Shown here piece after piece: positions 17,013-26,148 of a stretch of DNA of 39,198 bases; positions within the stretch are counted from its first letter, which is position 1; each line of letters opens with the position of its first letter. The DNA comes from Brumimicrobium salinarum (lineage in GTDB: Bacteria; Bacteroidota; Bacteroidia; Flavobacteriales_D; Crocinitomicaceae), in contig NZ_PJNI01000023.1 of the NCBI RefSeq assembly GCF_002844555.1, positions 1-39,198 on the forward strand, read 5' to 3'. Made by a program: the position numbers and the translations under genes. The notes beneath the pieces are model-generated. The model was not told the origin of the DNA. It was given only the letters and a program-made list of their open reading frames with translations, and did no database searches.

Positions 17013-17756
17013 TTATTTATAAAAAGCATTCATAAAGTTGTCCATTATTTTTTCACTCAAAGCAATTTGATCAGGATTGGTATGTGATGATCGTTCATTT
17101 TTGATATCGACATCATTTACATCTCCATCAAAAACTTTATACAAATCAACCTTTAAATTTGTTTCGTATAAGTAATTATTCACTTTTGACCACTGTAAAT
17201 TGTTAAAAGAAAATTCACGTGTGAGTTGATCATTTCCAATGTGGTAGGAAAAATTCATGAGATTTTGTCCAGTTTGATTTGCAGTTGTATCGGCTTTCCC
17301 TTCCAACATTACAAAAATATATCCAGTGTTCCAACCCCAATGCATATCCCCCGAGTTTAAAATAAATAAAGGATCATTCGCATCTCTTGCCGATGGATCT
17401 TCATGATTCTGTGTAGAATCAACTCCCATGATTGCTGTAAAAGAATTGAAATTGGTGTAATCCCCAACTCCTTCCCAAAGTAGTTTTTGATCATCTTCAA
17501 ATTTGTAAACAGCAGATTCAAAAAGTTGCTTTCCATTGTTTCTAAATCGAGTAACAATAAAATTAATTTTGGTGTACGATATTGTGTAACCCTCTTGGGT
17601 TGTATATTTTTCGTTGAATGAAATAGGATTACCTTGGTAGGTTGGTGTAACATTTACCCGTGCTTTGAGTGCAGGCTCATTTTCAGGTTCATCTTCATTG
17701 CATCCAAATAAAACGAACAAACTAGAGAAAAATAATATTAAGTAGTATTTTGTCAT
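17013..17756 (-). CDS. MbnP-family copper-binding-type lipoprotein
   Basis: A 247-residue exported lipoprotein (lipobox LFGC, Cys19). It shows the hallmarks of the MbnP family: an N-terminal strand set around LKARVNVTPTYQGNPI, YTISYTKINFIVTRF, then the signature SGDMHWGWNTGYIFVMLEG near residues 133-152 with paired Trp, and a His-containing FSYHIG strand. In the methanotroph homologue a Trp is turned into kynurenine by the di-haem enzyme MbnH and the site binds Cu(I). Here the di-haem gene is 3 bp downstream, so the pair is co-translated. No methanobactin-like gene is near; copper handling is inferred from family and pairing. Confidence 0.85.
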   Translation of the reverse strand: MTKYYLILFFSSLFVLFGCNEDEPENEPALKARVNVTPTYQGNPISFNEKYTTQEGYTISYTKINFIVTRFRNNGKQLFESAVYKFEDDQKLLWEGVGDYTNFNSFTAIMGVDSTQNHEDPSARDANDPLFILNSGDMHWGWNTGYIFVMLEGKADTTANQTGQNLMNFSYHIGNDQLTREFSFNNLQWSKVNNYLYETNLKVDLYKVFDGDVNDVDIKNERSSHTNPDQIALSEKIMDNFMNAFYK

Positions 17757-17932
17757 AATTATATATTTTCAGAGTTAAGTTAGTCTAAATTTTAACAATA
17801 ATCAAATAATTGAATGGTTTTGATATGATGCAGTGCTTTATCGGTAACTTTTGTCACAAACAATTTAATCTGATTTCACAAATAAATAACGAAATCAATA
17901 GTAAAATAGTTGGCTTTTTGTATCTTTAAATT

Positions 17933-20900
17933 ATGCAGGATAAAATCGACAAACCTTTAATCGTTTATAGTGCCTCGGCAGGAAGTGGAAAAACCTTTTC
18001 TTTGGTGCAGAATTATTTAAAATTAACCTTAGCCAATCACGTTTCACCAAAAAACTTCAGTAAGGTTTTGGCCATGACATTTACCAATAAAGCTGCTTGG
18101 GAAATGAAGGAGAGGGTCATTCAAGCTTTAGATTGGTTAGCTTATCCATTGAGAGAAACTGCGCAAGAAACTAAAAAAGCAAAACAGCTTTTAGGGGCTA
18201 CAATGGTTACTACAGAGCTGACAGAGAAAACAATTCAAAATAGGGCAAAACGAGTACTTTCTGAAATTTTACATCACTATGAAGATTTTAATATCCTGAC
18301 CATTGATAAGTTTAGTTTGCGTTTGATTAGAACATTTAGCCGTGATTTAGATTTGCAAGAAGATTTTGAAGTGACCTTAGATCAAAACTTACTCTTAGAA
18401 CAGGTGATTGATGAGTTGATGTCAAAAATTGGTCAGCCTGATGAACAAGAAGTGACTCAACTGGCATTAGCATATGCGAAAAGTAATGCAGAAGAGGGTG
18501 ATAAATGGAATTTTAGAGGAAGTTTAGTTGAATTTAGTAAAGTCCTAACCAACGAAAAAGATCAAGTTTACATTCAAGAATTATTAAAGAAGAAATTTGA
18601 TGAGACAACCTATGCTGAAATTAAAGAAGAATTACAATCAATAGAGCGTCAGCATACACAAAAATGTTTATCGATTTATGAATATTTTCAATCTTTAAAT
18701 ACAACGGCGGAGGATTATCCCAGTAAATCGACTGGAATTTATGGCGTTTTGGAAAAGCTTCCATCACGTCAAATTAGAGACGCTAAACCACCAAGTAAAA
18801 AGATTAAGCAAACTTTAGATGGAGACAATGTAAAAGAAAATCACAATGTAGATGGTCAACTCATGGAAATGATGGGAGCACTTTTTGCAATGGAGTCTGA
18901 AGTCTCTGAGCGTGTCTACACACTTACAAAAATTAAAACTAATTTTTATAATTTGGCATTATTAAAGCATATAGCCAAAGAGCTGAATGAATTTAAAGAA
19001 AAGAAAAATATCATTGGAATTTTTGAATTTGGTCAACGCATAGCTGAATTATTAAAAAAAGAAAATGCACCTTACATTTATGAACGCCTAGGTAATCGCT
19101 ACAACCATTATTTATTGGACGAATTTCAAGATACGAGTCGTTTGCAATGGGTTAATTTAATACCACTGGTGCATGAGTCTATAGCTAATAATTATGAGAA
19201 TTTAATTGTAGGTGATCCAAAACAAGCAATATATCGCTTTAGAAATGGATTAGTAGAGCAATTTGTGAAACTTCCAGCTATTTATAATCCTGAAAATGAT
19301 CAAAATTTTGCGCAATTGTCGAACTATTTTCTTCAAATGGGAAGAAAAGTTTCTCTGGAAGACAATTATCGCTCAAGAAAAAATATTGTTGATTTTAATA
19401 ATTCATTTTTCGAACGTTTGTTGAAAAATATGCCTGAACATTTCAATGCATATTATGAGGATATTCGCCAAAACGCTAAAGGAGACGAAGGCGGTTTTGT
19501 TAATATAGATTTTATTGAAAAAGCCACAAAAGACGAACTCGTTGAAATGGAGCGTGCTTTTTTGCTCGAAAAAGTAGAACAATGCATTGCAGATGGTTTT
19601 GATCCTGGTGACATCTGTGTTTTAACGCGCGGAAGAAAAGAGGGGACACGATATGCAAAAGATTTAATAGAAGCAAATAAAGGGTATAAAATCGTAAGTT
19701 CAGACAGTTTGTTGGTGTCTTCGGATGCGTCGGTAGGTTTGTGTATTGATTATTTAAACTTGAGAAGAAATAGTGGAAACAAAACCACACAAGTGAAGTT
19801 TGCGACTACTTTTTATCGTCAGAAGAAAAAAGACCCGATTATCGAGCTAAGTCAATTTTGGAAAGCCAATAAAGTGGGCGATTTTGATTTTGAATCTTTT
19901 GTCCGTAATGAATTTGAAACCATGGAAACTCTTTTCTTTCCTTATGAAAATTTATACGGATTGGGAGAGTCCTTTATTGATTTAATAGGGTTGAATGAGT
20001 TGAAAAATCCTTACTTGCATCATTTGTTGGAGTTATTTCAAAATTATGATTTAAAATACGGTCCAGACATTCGTGGGTTTATTGAAGAATGGGAGAAGAA
20101 ACTTAAGAATAGTACTATTCAAATGCCTGAAAATAAGGAGGCAATAAAAATAATGACCATTCATAAATCTAAAGGTTTAGAGTTTCCTGTTGTCATTCTT
20201 CCACGATTGAGTTGGAAGATTAAAACAAGTAATAACCATCATTTTGTGAAAGCGGAAGAAGATGTTGTTTTATTTTCTAAGCTAAGTAAAAATGATGTGC
20301 CTTCATATATGTCTGTGGCTTATAAAAAGGAGTACGATCAATTATTACTGGACGAGTTAAATATTTTATATGTTGCCTTTACACGACCTAGTGAGCGTTT
20401 ATATGTATTAACAGAAACGAAACAGCCAAGTCGTAGTGATGGCTTTTTCTCACAAATTAATCAACCAGTAGCATTGACAACTGCAGCTTGGGAAAATGAC
20501 GATTTAATTGAGAAAACAGAAACTTCATTGCAGGTAGGAGAGGAGCTTCCTGTTGAAAAAACTCAGAAGAAAGGAGAGACAGCCGATCATAATTTTTATC
20601 CAAACGATTTAAAAGATTTTCTGTGGTTTCCAGAATTAACCTTGCAAGATGACGAAGCACTCGAAAATGAGCAGCTTGAGGAGGAACGGCAATATGGCTC
20701 CGAACTCCATTTGTTACTTTCAATGGTAAAAAGTGATGATACAGTTGAAACAGCGCTTAATCATTTGGCGGTTTCGGGTGAAATAACTTCCAAATGGATT
20801 CCTGAATTGCGCAAAACCGCAACATCGACTTATGAATTGTTAGACAAACAAGATTTTGTTCAAAATGCAGAACAGGTCTTAGATGAACAAGGCATCTTGA

Positions 20901-21109
20901 TAAATGAACGAGAAACCAAACGCCCTGACAAAATATTTGTATCTGGTAAAAATGCTTGGGTGGTTGATTTTAAAACGGGAAAACCATTAAATAAACATAA
21001 CACACAGGTGTTGAATTATTGTAAAAACCTCGTTGCTATGGGATTTGAGAAAGTAGAAGGCTATTTACTGTATACAACCACAATTGAGTTGAAAAAAGTA
21101 AGTGAGTAG
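17933..21109 (+). CDS. UvrD/RecB-like helicase with C-terminal PD-(D/E)XK nuclease (AddA/RecB type)
   Basis: The enzyme unwinds and trims DNA ends for recombinational repair. All superfamily 1A motifs are visible in 1058 residues: Walker A SASAGSGKT (13-21), an AMTFTNKAAWEMKER motif Ia, Walker B LLDEFQDTS near 398, VGDPKQAIYRFRNG near 423, EDNYRSRKNIVDF, MTIHKSKGLEFPVV near 743 and LYVAFTRPSERLYVLT near 813. The C-terminus has the nuclease core WVVDFKTGK near 1010. The usual AddB-type partner nuclease is not adjacent; it must be elsewhere. A -7-like TATCTTTA at 17921-17928 ends only 4 bp before the ATG, which would give a leaderless mRNA. Confidence 0.93.
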   Translation: MQDKIDKPLIVYSASAGSGKTFSLVQNYLKLTLANHVSPKNFSKVLAMTFTNKAAWEMKERVIQALDWLAYPLRETAQETKKAKQLLGATMVTTELTEKTIQNRAKRVLSEILHHYEDFNILTIDKFSLRLIRTFSRDLDLQEDFEVTLDQNLLLEQVIDELMSKIGQPDEQEVTQLALAYAKSNAEEGDKWNFRGSLVEFSKVLTNEKDQVYIQELLKKKFDETTYAEIKEELQSIERQHTQKCLSIYEYFQSLNTTAEDYPSKSTGIYGVLEKLPSRQIRDAKPPSKKIKQTLDGDNVKENHNVDGQLMEMMGALFAMESEVSERVYTLTKIKTNFYNLALLKHIAKELNEFKEKKNIIGIFEFGQRIAELLKKENAPYIYERLGNRYNHYLLDEFQDTSRLQWVNLIPLVHESIANNYENLIVGDPKQAIYRFRNGLVEQFVKLPAIYNPENDQNFAQLSNYFLQMGRKVSLEDNYRSRKNIVDFNNSFFERLLKNMPEHFNAYYEDIRQNAKGDEGGFVNIDFIEKATKDELVEMERAFLLEKVEQCIADGFDPGDICVLTRGRKEGTRYAKDLIEANKGYKIVSSDSLLVSSDASVGLCIDYLNLRRNSGNKTTQVKFATTFYRQKKKDPIIELSQFWKANKVGDFDFESFVRNEFETMETLFFPYENLYGLGESFIDLIGLNELKNPYLHHLLELFQNYDLKYGPDIRGFIEEWEKKLKNSTIQMPENKEAIKIMTIHKSKGLEFPVVILPRLSWKIKTSNNHHFVKAEEDVVLFSKLSKNDVPSYMSVAYKKEYDQLLLDELNILYVAFTRPSERLYVLTETKQPSRSDGFFSQINQPVALTTAAWENDDLIEKTETSLQVGEELPVEKTQKKGETADHNFYPNDLKDFLWFPELTLQDDEALENEQLEEERQYGSELHLLLSMVKSDDTVETALNHLAVSGEITSKWIPELRKTATSTYELLDKQDFVQNAEQVLDEQGILINERETKRPDKIFVSGKNAWVVDFKTGKPLNKHNTQVLNYCKNLVAMGFEKVEGYLLYTTTIELKKVSE

Positions 21110-21148
21110 CTTGGTTTATTATTCTAGTTCAAAAAAATATTGTTTGCT

Positions 21149-22948
21149 CTACAGTTCTTCTGCAAGTTGTAATAAGTAGTCACTTTCGATATAGAGTAAT
21201 TCAGCAGATTCAATCATTTTTAGAATCACATTATTCACGTTGGTACTGTCGTTGGCTAATGAAGAAGCCATGCTACTAGAAATTTTATGTTCGCGAATTA
21301 AATATTCAAACTTTCCACTCAATAACAGATCACGGGTATTTGCTTCACTTTTTAATTCTTTGATATTTGATTGAATGGTTTGGGCATTTGGATCCTTCTT
21401 AAGCATGTATATTTCACGGAGTGTTTCGGCAACGAATTTTCGCATGGCTTCATATTCCTCTTTGATATAACTGTTTTCTGAACGCAAGAATTCCTTTACG
21501 TTTTTATGCACACCACGCATATTTTTAATGATTACTACTTGGTTTCTACTCGCATCTTTTACCCTTGCAAAAGCAGAAAGTAGTGGAGGTGTGAGTGCAA
21601 ATTCACTTTCAGATAAAGTGGCGTATTTTAAGATTTTCCCATAAATTATTTTAACCTTGGAATAATACATTTCCTCAACATCAATATCAAAAACAATCTC
21701 TTCATTCTCTTTTAACACCTCTTCTAAAGGTAGCTCACTACGAATAGCCTTTGGATCCAGATTTAATCCTTTGGCAACAATCGTAAATGTTGTTTTTTCA
21801 TACAAATAAGTACTTTCATCTAATAATGCTTTAATGGTTGATTGGGGATATTTTAGTATACTTTTATTGAGGTATTTAGGTTTTTCAATCTCAAAATTGC
21901 TTTGACTTTTGCTAGGGATTACTTTTTTAAGTAAACGAATAATATTTTTAAGGAATGGTAGGGTGAGTAGACATCCGATGAGGTTAAATAAAGTGTGGAA
22001 TAGGGACAGTTTTATTGCATAATTATTGGTATCAACATTAAAAATAGTTGCTAAAAAGTCTACAAAATCAGCCAATTGAAAAATAGCTAATAGACATACC
22101 AATCCTGTGACGACTTTAAAGATAACTTGTGCGCCAGCCAATCTTTTTCCATCAGTACTGGCACTAATTGCACCAATTACCATCGTGATTACATTTCCAA
22201 TATTCGCACCTATTACAATAGCCAAAGCATTGAAATATTCTAGTTGTCCGGTTTGTAGCATGGTTAAAACAAGTACGATTACTGCACTTCCGGACTGAAA
22301 AACCACAGTGAGTAGAATTCCTATAACAGCAAAAGTAAATACTCCCAAGTAACCTTCTTGTGCATAACTGGTTAAGTCAAAATCGTCTTTGAAACGCTCA
22401 AAACCAGTTTGCATGTATTCAATTCCTAAAAAGAAAAAACCAAGTCCTGCCAAAGCAAACCCAAAACCTCTCAAAGCATTGTTTTTCTGTAAGGCGAATA
22501 AAATACCAAAGGCCAACATAGGAAAAACGAAAGCTGTTATATCGAGTTTAAATCCTAACGTGGAAACCAACCAGGCAGTAGAGGTTGTTCCTAAATTTGC
22601 TCCGAATCCCACGGCTATTCCAGATTTTAAAGAAATGAGTCCTGCACTTAAAAATGAAATAGCAACAACACTAATTAATGCACTAGACTGCAAAACAGCT
22701 GTGCTTATAAAGCCAAAACCAAATGATCGACGCACACTTTTGCTCATTTTTTTGAGCATACGTTCGAGTGGACCTTGCACAAAAGCATTAAATCCATCCT
22801 CCAGCATGATGATACCAAATAGTAGAATAGCTACTCCTGCAGCAACTTCACTCACCATGGGAAAAGCATATAATGCCCATGCCAAAACCAAAAGCATTAC
22901 AGGTAAAATTAATTTACGAAAAGATATGTTGTTGAACAGTTTTGTCAT
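21149..22948 (-). CDS. Na+/phosphate cotransporter family protein with PhoU-like C-terminus
   Basis: An inner-membrane transporter of the NptA/SLC34 type, expected to move phosphate with Na+. The 599 residues comprise a membrane part (about 1-340) with the two inverted family repeats, each centred on a QSS/QSG motif: STAVLQSSALISVVA and VVFQSGSAVIVLVL, followed by GANLGTTSTAWL and GANIGNVITMVIG. Residues about 350-599 are helical and charged with a PhoU-like arrangement (NYIKEEYEAMRKFVAETLREI-type helices). It is flanked by unrelated genes, with no Pho box recognised. In some bacteria such proteins also serve in phosphate export; direction is not visible here. Confidence 0.92.
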   Translation of the reverse strand: MTKLFNNISFRKLILPVMLLVLAWALYAFPMVSEVAAGVAILLFGIIMLEDGFNAFVQGPLERMLKKMSKSVRRSFGFGFISTAVLQSSALISVVAISFLSAGLISLKSGIAVGFGANLGTTSTAWLVSTLGFKLDITAFVFPMLAFGILFALQKNNALRGFGFALAGLGFFFLGIEYMQTGFERFKDDFDLTSYAQEGYLGVFTFAVIGILLTVVFQSGSAVIVLVLTMLQTGQLEYFNALAIVIGANIGNVITMVIGAISASTDGKRLAGAQVIFKVVTGLVCLLAIFQLADFVDFLATIFNVDTNNYAIKLSLFHTLFNLIGCLLTLPFLKNIIRLLKKVIPSKSQSNFEIEKPKYLNKSILKYPQSTIKALLDESTYLYEKTTFTIVAKGLNLDPKAIRSELPLEEVLKENEEIVFDIDVEEMYYSKVKIIYGKILKYATLSESEFALTPPLLSAFARVKDASRNQVVIIKNMRGVHKNVKEFLRSENSYIKEEYEAMRKFVAETLREIYMLKKDPNAQTIQSNIKELKSEANTRDLLLSGKFEYLIREHKISSSMASSLANDSTNVNNVILKMIESAELLYIESDYLLQLAEEL

Positions 22949-23025
22949 AAAATCAACACAATAATAGATAAAATCTGAATGTGTTGCAATGTATTAATTT
23001 GCTGGAAAGTGAATTTTAACGCAAT

Positions 23026-24036
23026 TTAGCGAATTCTTCCCCTAACTGCATTAGCAACAGTTTCTTCTAGCGTGAAGAAAGAGTGGTCAATCCTGTCTTT
23101 AATTTTTTGATTGCTGTACTTTGTGGTATTAAAGGCATTATGCGCCGCAGATTTTGTGATTAGAGGTTTTGAAAATGTTAAAACTCCCCACAAAACAGAA
23201 AGTCGCCACGTAATTCCCATTAAAATTGGATTAACCTTTTTATTGGGTGGTTTTTGCTTAAGTTCTTTGGCAATTAAATCAAACAAACGTTTGAAAGTTG
23301 CATTTTCTCCAATGCATAAGAATCGGTCATTAAAAATATTTTGCTCCATTAAGGAAACCATAATTTTTGCCACGTCTCTTGCATCGACAAAGGCGTTTGC
23401 TCCAGGCGAATAAAATTTTAGACCTTTATCTATGGTTTTAAATATCTTCATGGAACTTTCTTCCCAATTACCAGCTCCAAAAATCACACTTGGATTAACA
23501 ATTACAGCATTTAACCCCTCGTTGATTCCTCTCCAAACTTCTTTTTCAGCACTGTATTTTGTTACAGAATATCCACTTGTTTCATCGGTAAGAATCCACT
23601 TTCCTTGTTCGTCAACTTCAACTTCAGGGGGAATATCTTTTGTGCCTACTGCAGCAGTTGAACTCACAAAACAGAATTTCTTCACTTTTAAATCGAGTGC
23701 AATATTCACCATGTTTGCTGTTCCATAACGATTTATTTCCATCATTTGTGGAAAATCTCTTTTACTAAAAGAAACAATTGCCGCACAATGATAGATTTCC
23801 TCGTGTCCTATCATTACTTCAGCTAAATCTGGAATGTCTAAGATATCGCATTTTACCCAATTAATCTTTTCGAAGAAACTAATCGCTTCTTCTTTGAAAT
23901 AATATTCGAAACATTTCCTAACTGTTTCAATCTTAGATTTATTGCGGTAAATAGCAGTGATTTGTTCATGTTTTTGACATAATTCTATCAAAACATGACT
24001 GCCCAACAAACCTGTACCACCTGTAATCAATACCAT
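23026..24036 (-). CDS. NAD-dependent epimerase/dehydratase family protein (extended SDR)
   Basis: A cytosolic Rossmann-fold enzyme of the extended short-chain dehydrogenase/reductase class. The dinucleotide loop TGGTGLLGSH is at residues 5-14, catalytic SST is in CFVSSTAAVG, and the active-site YxxxK is in SGYSVTKYSAEKEVWR (Tyr-Ser-Val-Thr-Lys). The closing part (about 230-336) is the substrate-binding domain. The 336-residue length and motifs fit dihydroflavonol-reductase-like or sterol-dehydrogenase-like SDRs; the substrate cannot be told from sequence. A TACTTTTG box ends 4 bp before the ATG. Confidence 0.9.
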   Translation of the reverse strand: MVLITGGTGLLGSHVLIELCQKHEQITAIYRNKSKIETVRKCFEYYFKEEAISFFEKINWVKCDILDIPDLAEVMIGHEEIYHCAAIVSFSKRDFPQMMEINRYGTANMVNIALDLKVKKFCFVSSTAAVGTKDIPPEVEVDEQGKWILTDETSGYSVTKYSAEKEVWRGINEGLNAVIVNPSVIFGAGNWEESSMKIFKTIDKGLKFYSPGANAFVDARDVAKIMVSLMEQNIFNDRFLCIGENATFKRLFDLIAKELKQKPPNKKVNPILMGITWRLSVLWGVLTFSKPLITKSAAHNAFNTTKYSNQKIKDRIDHSFFTLEETVANAVRGRIR

Positions 24037-24040
24037 AAAT

Positions 24041-24048
24041 CAAAAGTA
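24041..24048 (-). promoter_or_regulatory. Putative -7 box of the SDR gene, implying a leaderless mRNA
   Basis: The minus strand reads TACTTTTG (TAnnTTTG) with only 4 bp before the ATG at 24036. With the usual distance from -7 box to start site, transcription would begin at or in the start codon. Confidence 0.35.
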
Positions 24049-24073
24049 CGGATGTTTTTTCATATAGTTGACA

Positions 24074-24430
24074 TTAACTGCCAAGTTCTGTTTGGGGATC
24101 CCAATAATGTTTTTTGAAATCAACAATTTTGTCCTCAACAACAGTAATTCCTTCTTTTTCTAACCTTTGTTGCATGGCTTCAGGAGGTGTAAAATGCATT
24201 TTTCCAGTCAAAACACCATTTCTATTTACCACTCGATGGGCAGGAATGTTTTTTTCTCTGTGAGAGGCATTCATAGCCCAGCCTACCATTCTACTAGATT
24301 TTGCTGTTCCTAATGCTTTTGCTATGCTACCATACGTTGTGACACGTCCCTTGGGTATCAGTCGGGTAATTTCAAAAACACGTTGAAAAAAGTCTTTTGT
24401 TTGATCGCTTATTTTTTCAACTTTCATCAT
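24074..24430 (-). CDS. Alkyltransferase-like (ATL/MGMT family) protein lacking the active Cys
   Basis: A small (118 residues) DNA-damage-binding protein of the MGMT fold. RLIPKGRVTTYGSIAKALG is the DNA-binding helix-turn-helix with the base-flipping Tyr and Arg region, and GWAMNAS plus IPAHRVVNRNG equal the active-site region of methyltransferases, but the PCHR of MGMT is AHR here: the acceptor Cys is Ala. Such ATL proteins bind O6-alkylguanine without repairing it and hand lesions to nucleotide excision repair in studied cases. The ATG shares one base with the trmB stop (TAATG), so both are translated from one message. Confidence 0.92.
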   Translation of the reverse strand: MMKVEKISDQTKDFFQRVFEITRLIPKGRVTTYGSIAKALGTAKSSRMVGWAMNASHREKNIPAHRVVNRNGVLTGKMHFTPPEAMQQRLEKEGITVVEDKIVDFKKHYWDPQTELGS

Positions 24431-25107
24431 TAATGAATTTTAAACTTACAGTATTTTATTTGAGCACCTTTTTGCTTGAACAATTGTTCGTAATGCGTTT
24501 TTATGTTTAAGATTTCTTGTTCATCTGCTGTTAGTTTTTCTATATCTCCGTAAATATCCCAAGTTAAAAATAAAGATTCGTAACCATGTTTTTTTATTTG
24601 ATTTTCAGTAGATTCAAACAGTAAATCGCTGTCTGTTTTTAGATGAACGATTCCATTAGGTTTTAAAATTTTCTTGTAGCGTTCAATAAACGAACGAGAG
24701 GTTAATCTTTTATTGGGTTTGTTGGGTTGTGGATCAGAAAAAGTCAACCAAATTTCATCGACTTCATTGTTGTCAAAATAGTATTCAATAAAATCAACTT
24801 TCGCCCTTAAAAAAATAATATTTGTTAAACCTTCGTCTTGGGCTTGTTTTGCACCTACATATATTCTGTTTCCTTTGATATCAACAGCAACAAAGTTCTT
24901 ATTTGGATACTTTCTAGCCAAACCTACCGCATATTCTCCTTTTCCACAGCCTAATTCCAAAACGATTGGGTTGTCATTTGCAAAATATTCTGAATGCCAC
25001 TTCCCTTTGTAATCAACCTTGTGGTTCAACGTATCATCAACCGACGGTTCGAATACATGATTCATTTTTGAAATCTGATCAAATTTAAAAAGCTTGTTTT
25101 TACCCAT
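24430..25107 (-). CDS. trmB: tRNA (guanine(46)-N7)-methyltransferase TrmB
   Basis: The enzyme forms m7G46 in the variable loop of tRNAs with SAM. The 225-residue protein carries motif I VLELGCGKGEYAVGLA near residue 49, the acidic end of strand 2 in FVAVDIKGNRIYVG, the TrmB signature EIWLTFSDPQPNKPNKRLTS near 119-139 and a closing block HYEQLFKQKGAQIKYCKF. The N-terminal KLFKFDQISKMNHVF is typical of the Bacteroidota version. It is divergent from the glycosyltransferase gene and translationally coupled to the ATL gene downstream. A TAnnTTTG box is 21 bp before the ATG. Confidence 0.95.
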   Translation of the reverse strand: MGKNKLFKFDQISKMNHVFEPSVDDTLNHKVDYKGKWHSEYFANDNPIVLELGCGKGEYAVGLARKYPNKNFVAVDIKGNRIYVGAKQAQDEGLTNIIFLRAKVDFIEYYFDNNEVDEIWLTFSDPQPNKPNKRLTSRSFIERYKKILKPNGIVHLKTDSDLLFESTENQIKKHGYESLFLTWDIYGDIEKLTADEQEILNIKTHYEQLFKQKGAQIKYCKFKIH

Positions 25108-25127
25108 TATTTATTAACTTAGACCTA

Positions 25128-25135
25128 CAAAAATA
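25128..25135 (-). promoter_or_regulatory. Putative -7 box of trmB
   Basis: The minus strand reads TATTTTTG (TAnnTTTG), 21 bp before the trmB ATG. The 45-bp divergent gap to the glycosyltransferase start must hold promoters for both directions. Confidence 0.45.
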
Positions 25136-25152
25136 TAAATCTTCTAGTTGAC

Positions 25153-26148
25153 GTGTATCAAACGCCCATAAATTCCATAAATAATTTACGTATTTTATTG
25201 AGTCCTTTGAATTGGGGGTTAGGTCATGTATGCAGAACAATTCCAATTATAAAGCAGCTCATAGCGCAAGGAAACGAGGTGATTATTTGCTGTGATGAAA
25301 ATCAAGAAGTAATTTATCGTCAATATTTTCCAGAAATTTGGTATGTCCCTCATCAAGGGTACCCATTTGATTTTAAAGGTAAAGGTAAATGGGCTTTAGA
25401 TATTTTACGAAAAATGCCAGCATTACACGATTTTTTGACCTCTGAAAAAAATAAAGTTCAAGATTGGGTAGAAAAATTTAATCCAGACTTAATTATTTCG
25501 GATCAACGATATGGGTTTATTTCCAAAACCGTAAAAAGCGTTATCATCACCCATCAATTATCTTTACCAACTGCTCCTTGGAGTTTTCTTGCTCAAGTAT
25601 GGAATAGAAAGTTCTTAAAAAAATTTGATGAAATATGGATTCCTGATGAATTAGATCAGGTTTATAGTGGTAATCTGTCTAATGGGAATTTTAAAAACAA
25701 ACACTTTATAGGAATTCAATCTCGTTTCACCAATAATCATCAATCCAGAAATGGAAATGCAAAGTTTGCATATTTGGGAATTGTCAGTGGACCACCTCCA
25801 TATCAACAACAATTATTTGATTTACTTTTTCTTAAATTTAAAGGAATCAGCGAGAAAACAGCAATTATAACACCAAGTTGTATGCTGACAAGCAATGAAA
25901 ATACAGGTAAAATAACATTTATTTCTGCACCACAACCTGCCGAAATTTCAAATTTAATTCACGATAGTGAGGTGGTTGTGAGTCGGTGTGGCTACACTAC
26001 ATTAATGGATTTGACAAAAACGAGAAGTAAAGCCATTTTAATTCCAACACCAAAGCAAGCTGAGCAAGAATATTTGCATTCTTTACATGAAAATCATGAG
26101 AGGTGGCATTTTGCTACTGAAAAGGATTTCTTTCAAATGAAACTTTAG
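25153..26148 (+). CDS. Glycosyltransferase family protein (GT28/MurG-like GT-B fold)
   Basis: A probable nucleotide-sugar-dependent glycosyltransferase of 331 residues. It opens with ILLSPLNWGLGHVCRTIPIIKQL, the Gly-rich loop and helix of GT-B enzymes of the MurG type, has LIISDQRYGF and VIITHQLSL in the acceptor domain, and ends with the donor-site block VSRCGYTTLMDL and ILIPTPKQAEQEYLH. No membrane segment or signal is present. The start is GTG at 25153; no ATG is available upstream in frame, and the conserved region begins 12 residues later, so a slightly later start cannot be excluded. The substrate is unknown. The stop overlaps the convergent lipoprotein gene by 4 bp. Confidence 0.88.
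   Translation: MYQTPINSINNLRILLSPLNWGLGHVCRTIPIIKQLIAQGNEVIICCDENQEVIYRQYFPEIWYVPHQGYPFDFKGKGKWALDILRKMPALHDFLTSEKNKVQDWVEKFNPDLIISDQRYGFISKTVKSVIITHQLSLPTAPWSFLAQVWNRKFLKKFDEIWIPDELDQVYSGNLSNGNFKNKHFIGIQSRFTNNHQSRNGNAKFAYLGIVSGPPPYQQQLFDLLFLKFKGISEKTAIITPSCMLTSNENTGKITFISAPQPAEISNLIHDSEVVVSRCGYTTLMDLTKTRSKAILIPTPKQAEQEYLHSLHENHERWHFATEKDFFQMKL

Noticed and set aside
17933-21109. Anti-phage defence helicase-nuclease
   Set aside because: The full set of RecB/AddA motifs and normal housekeeping surroundings make DNA end repair the better reading; no defence neighbours are seen.
24074-24430. O6-methylguanine-DNA methyltransferase (repair-active Ogt/MGMT)
   Set aside because: The acceptor Cys of the PCHR motif is replaced by Ala (AHR) and the N-terminal domain is absent, so it is an alkyltransferase-like protein.
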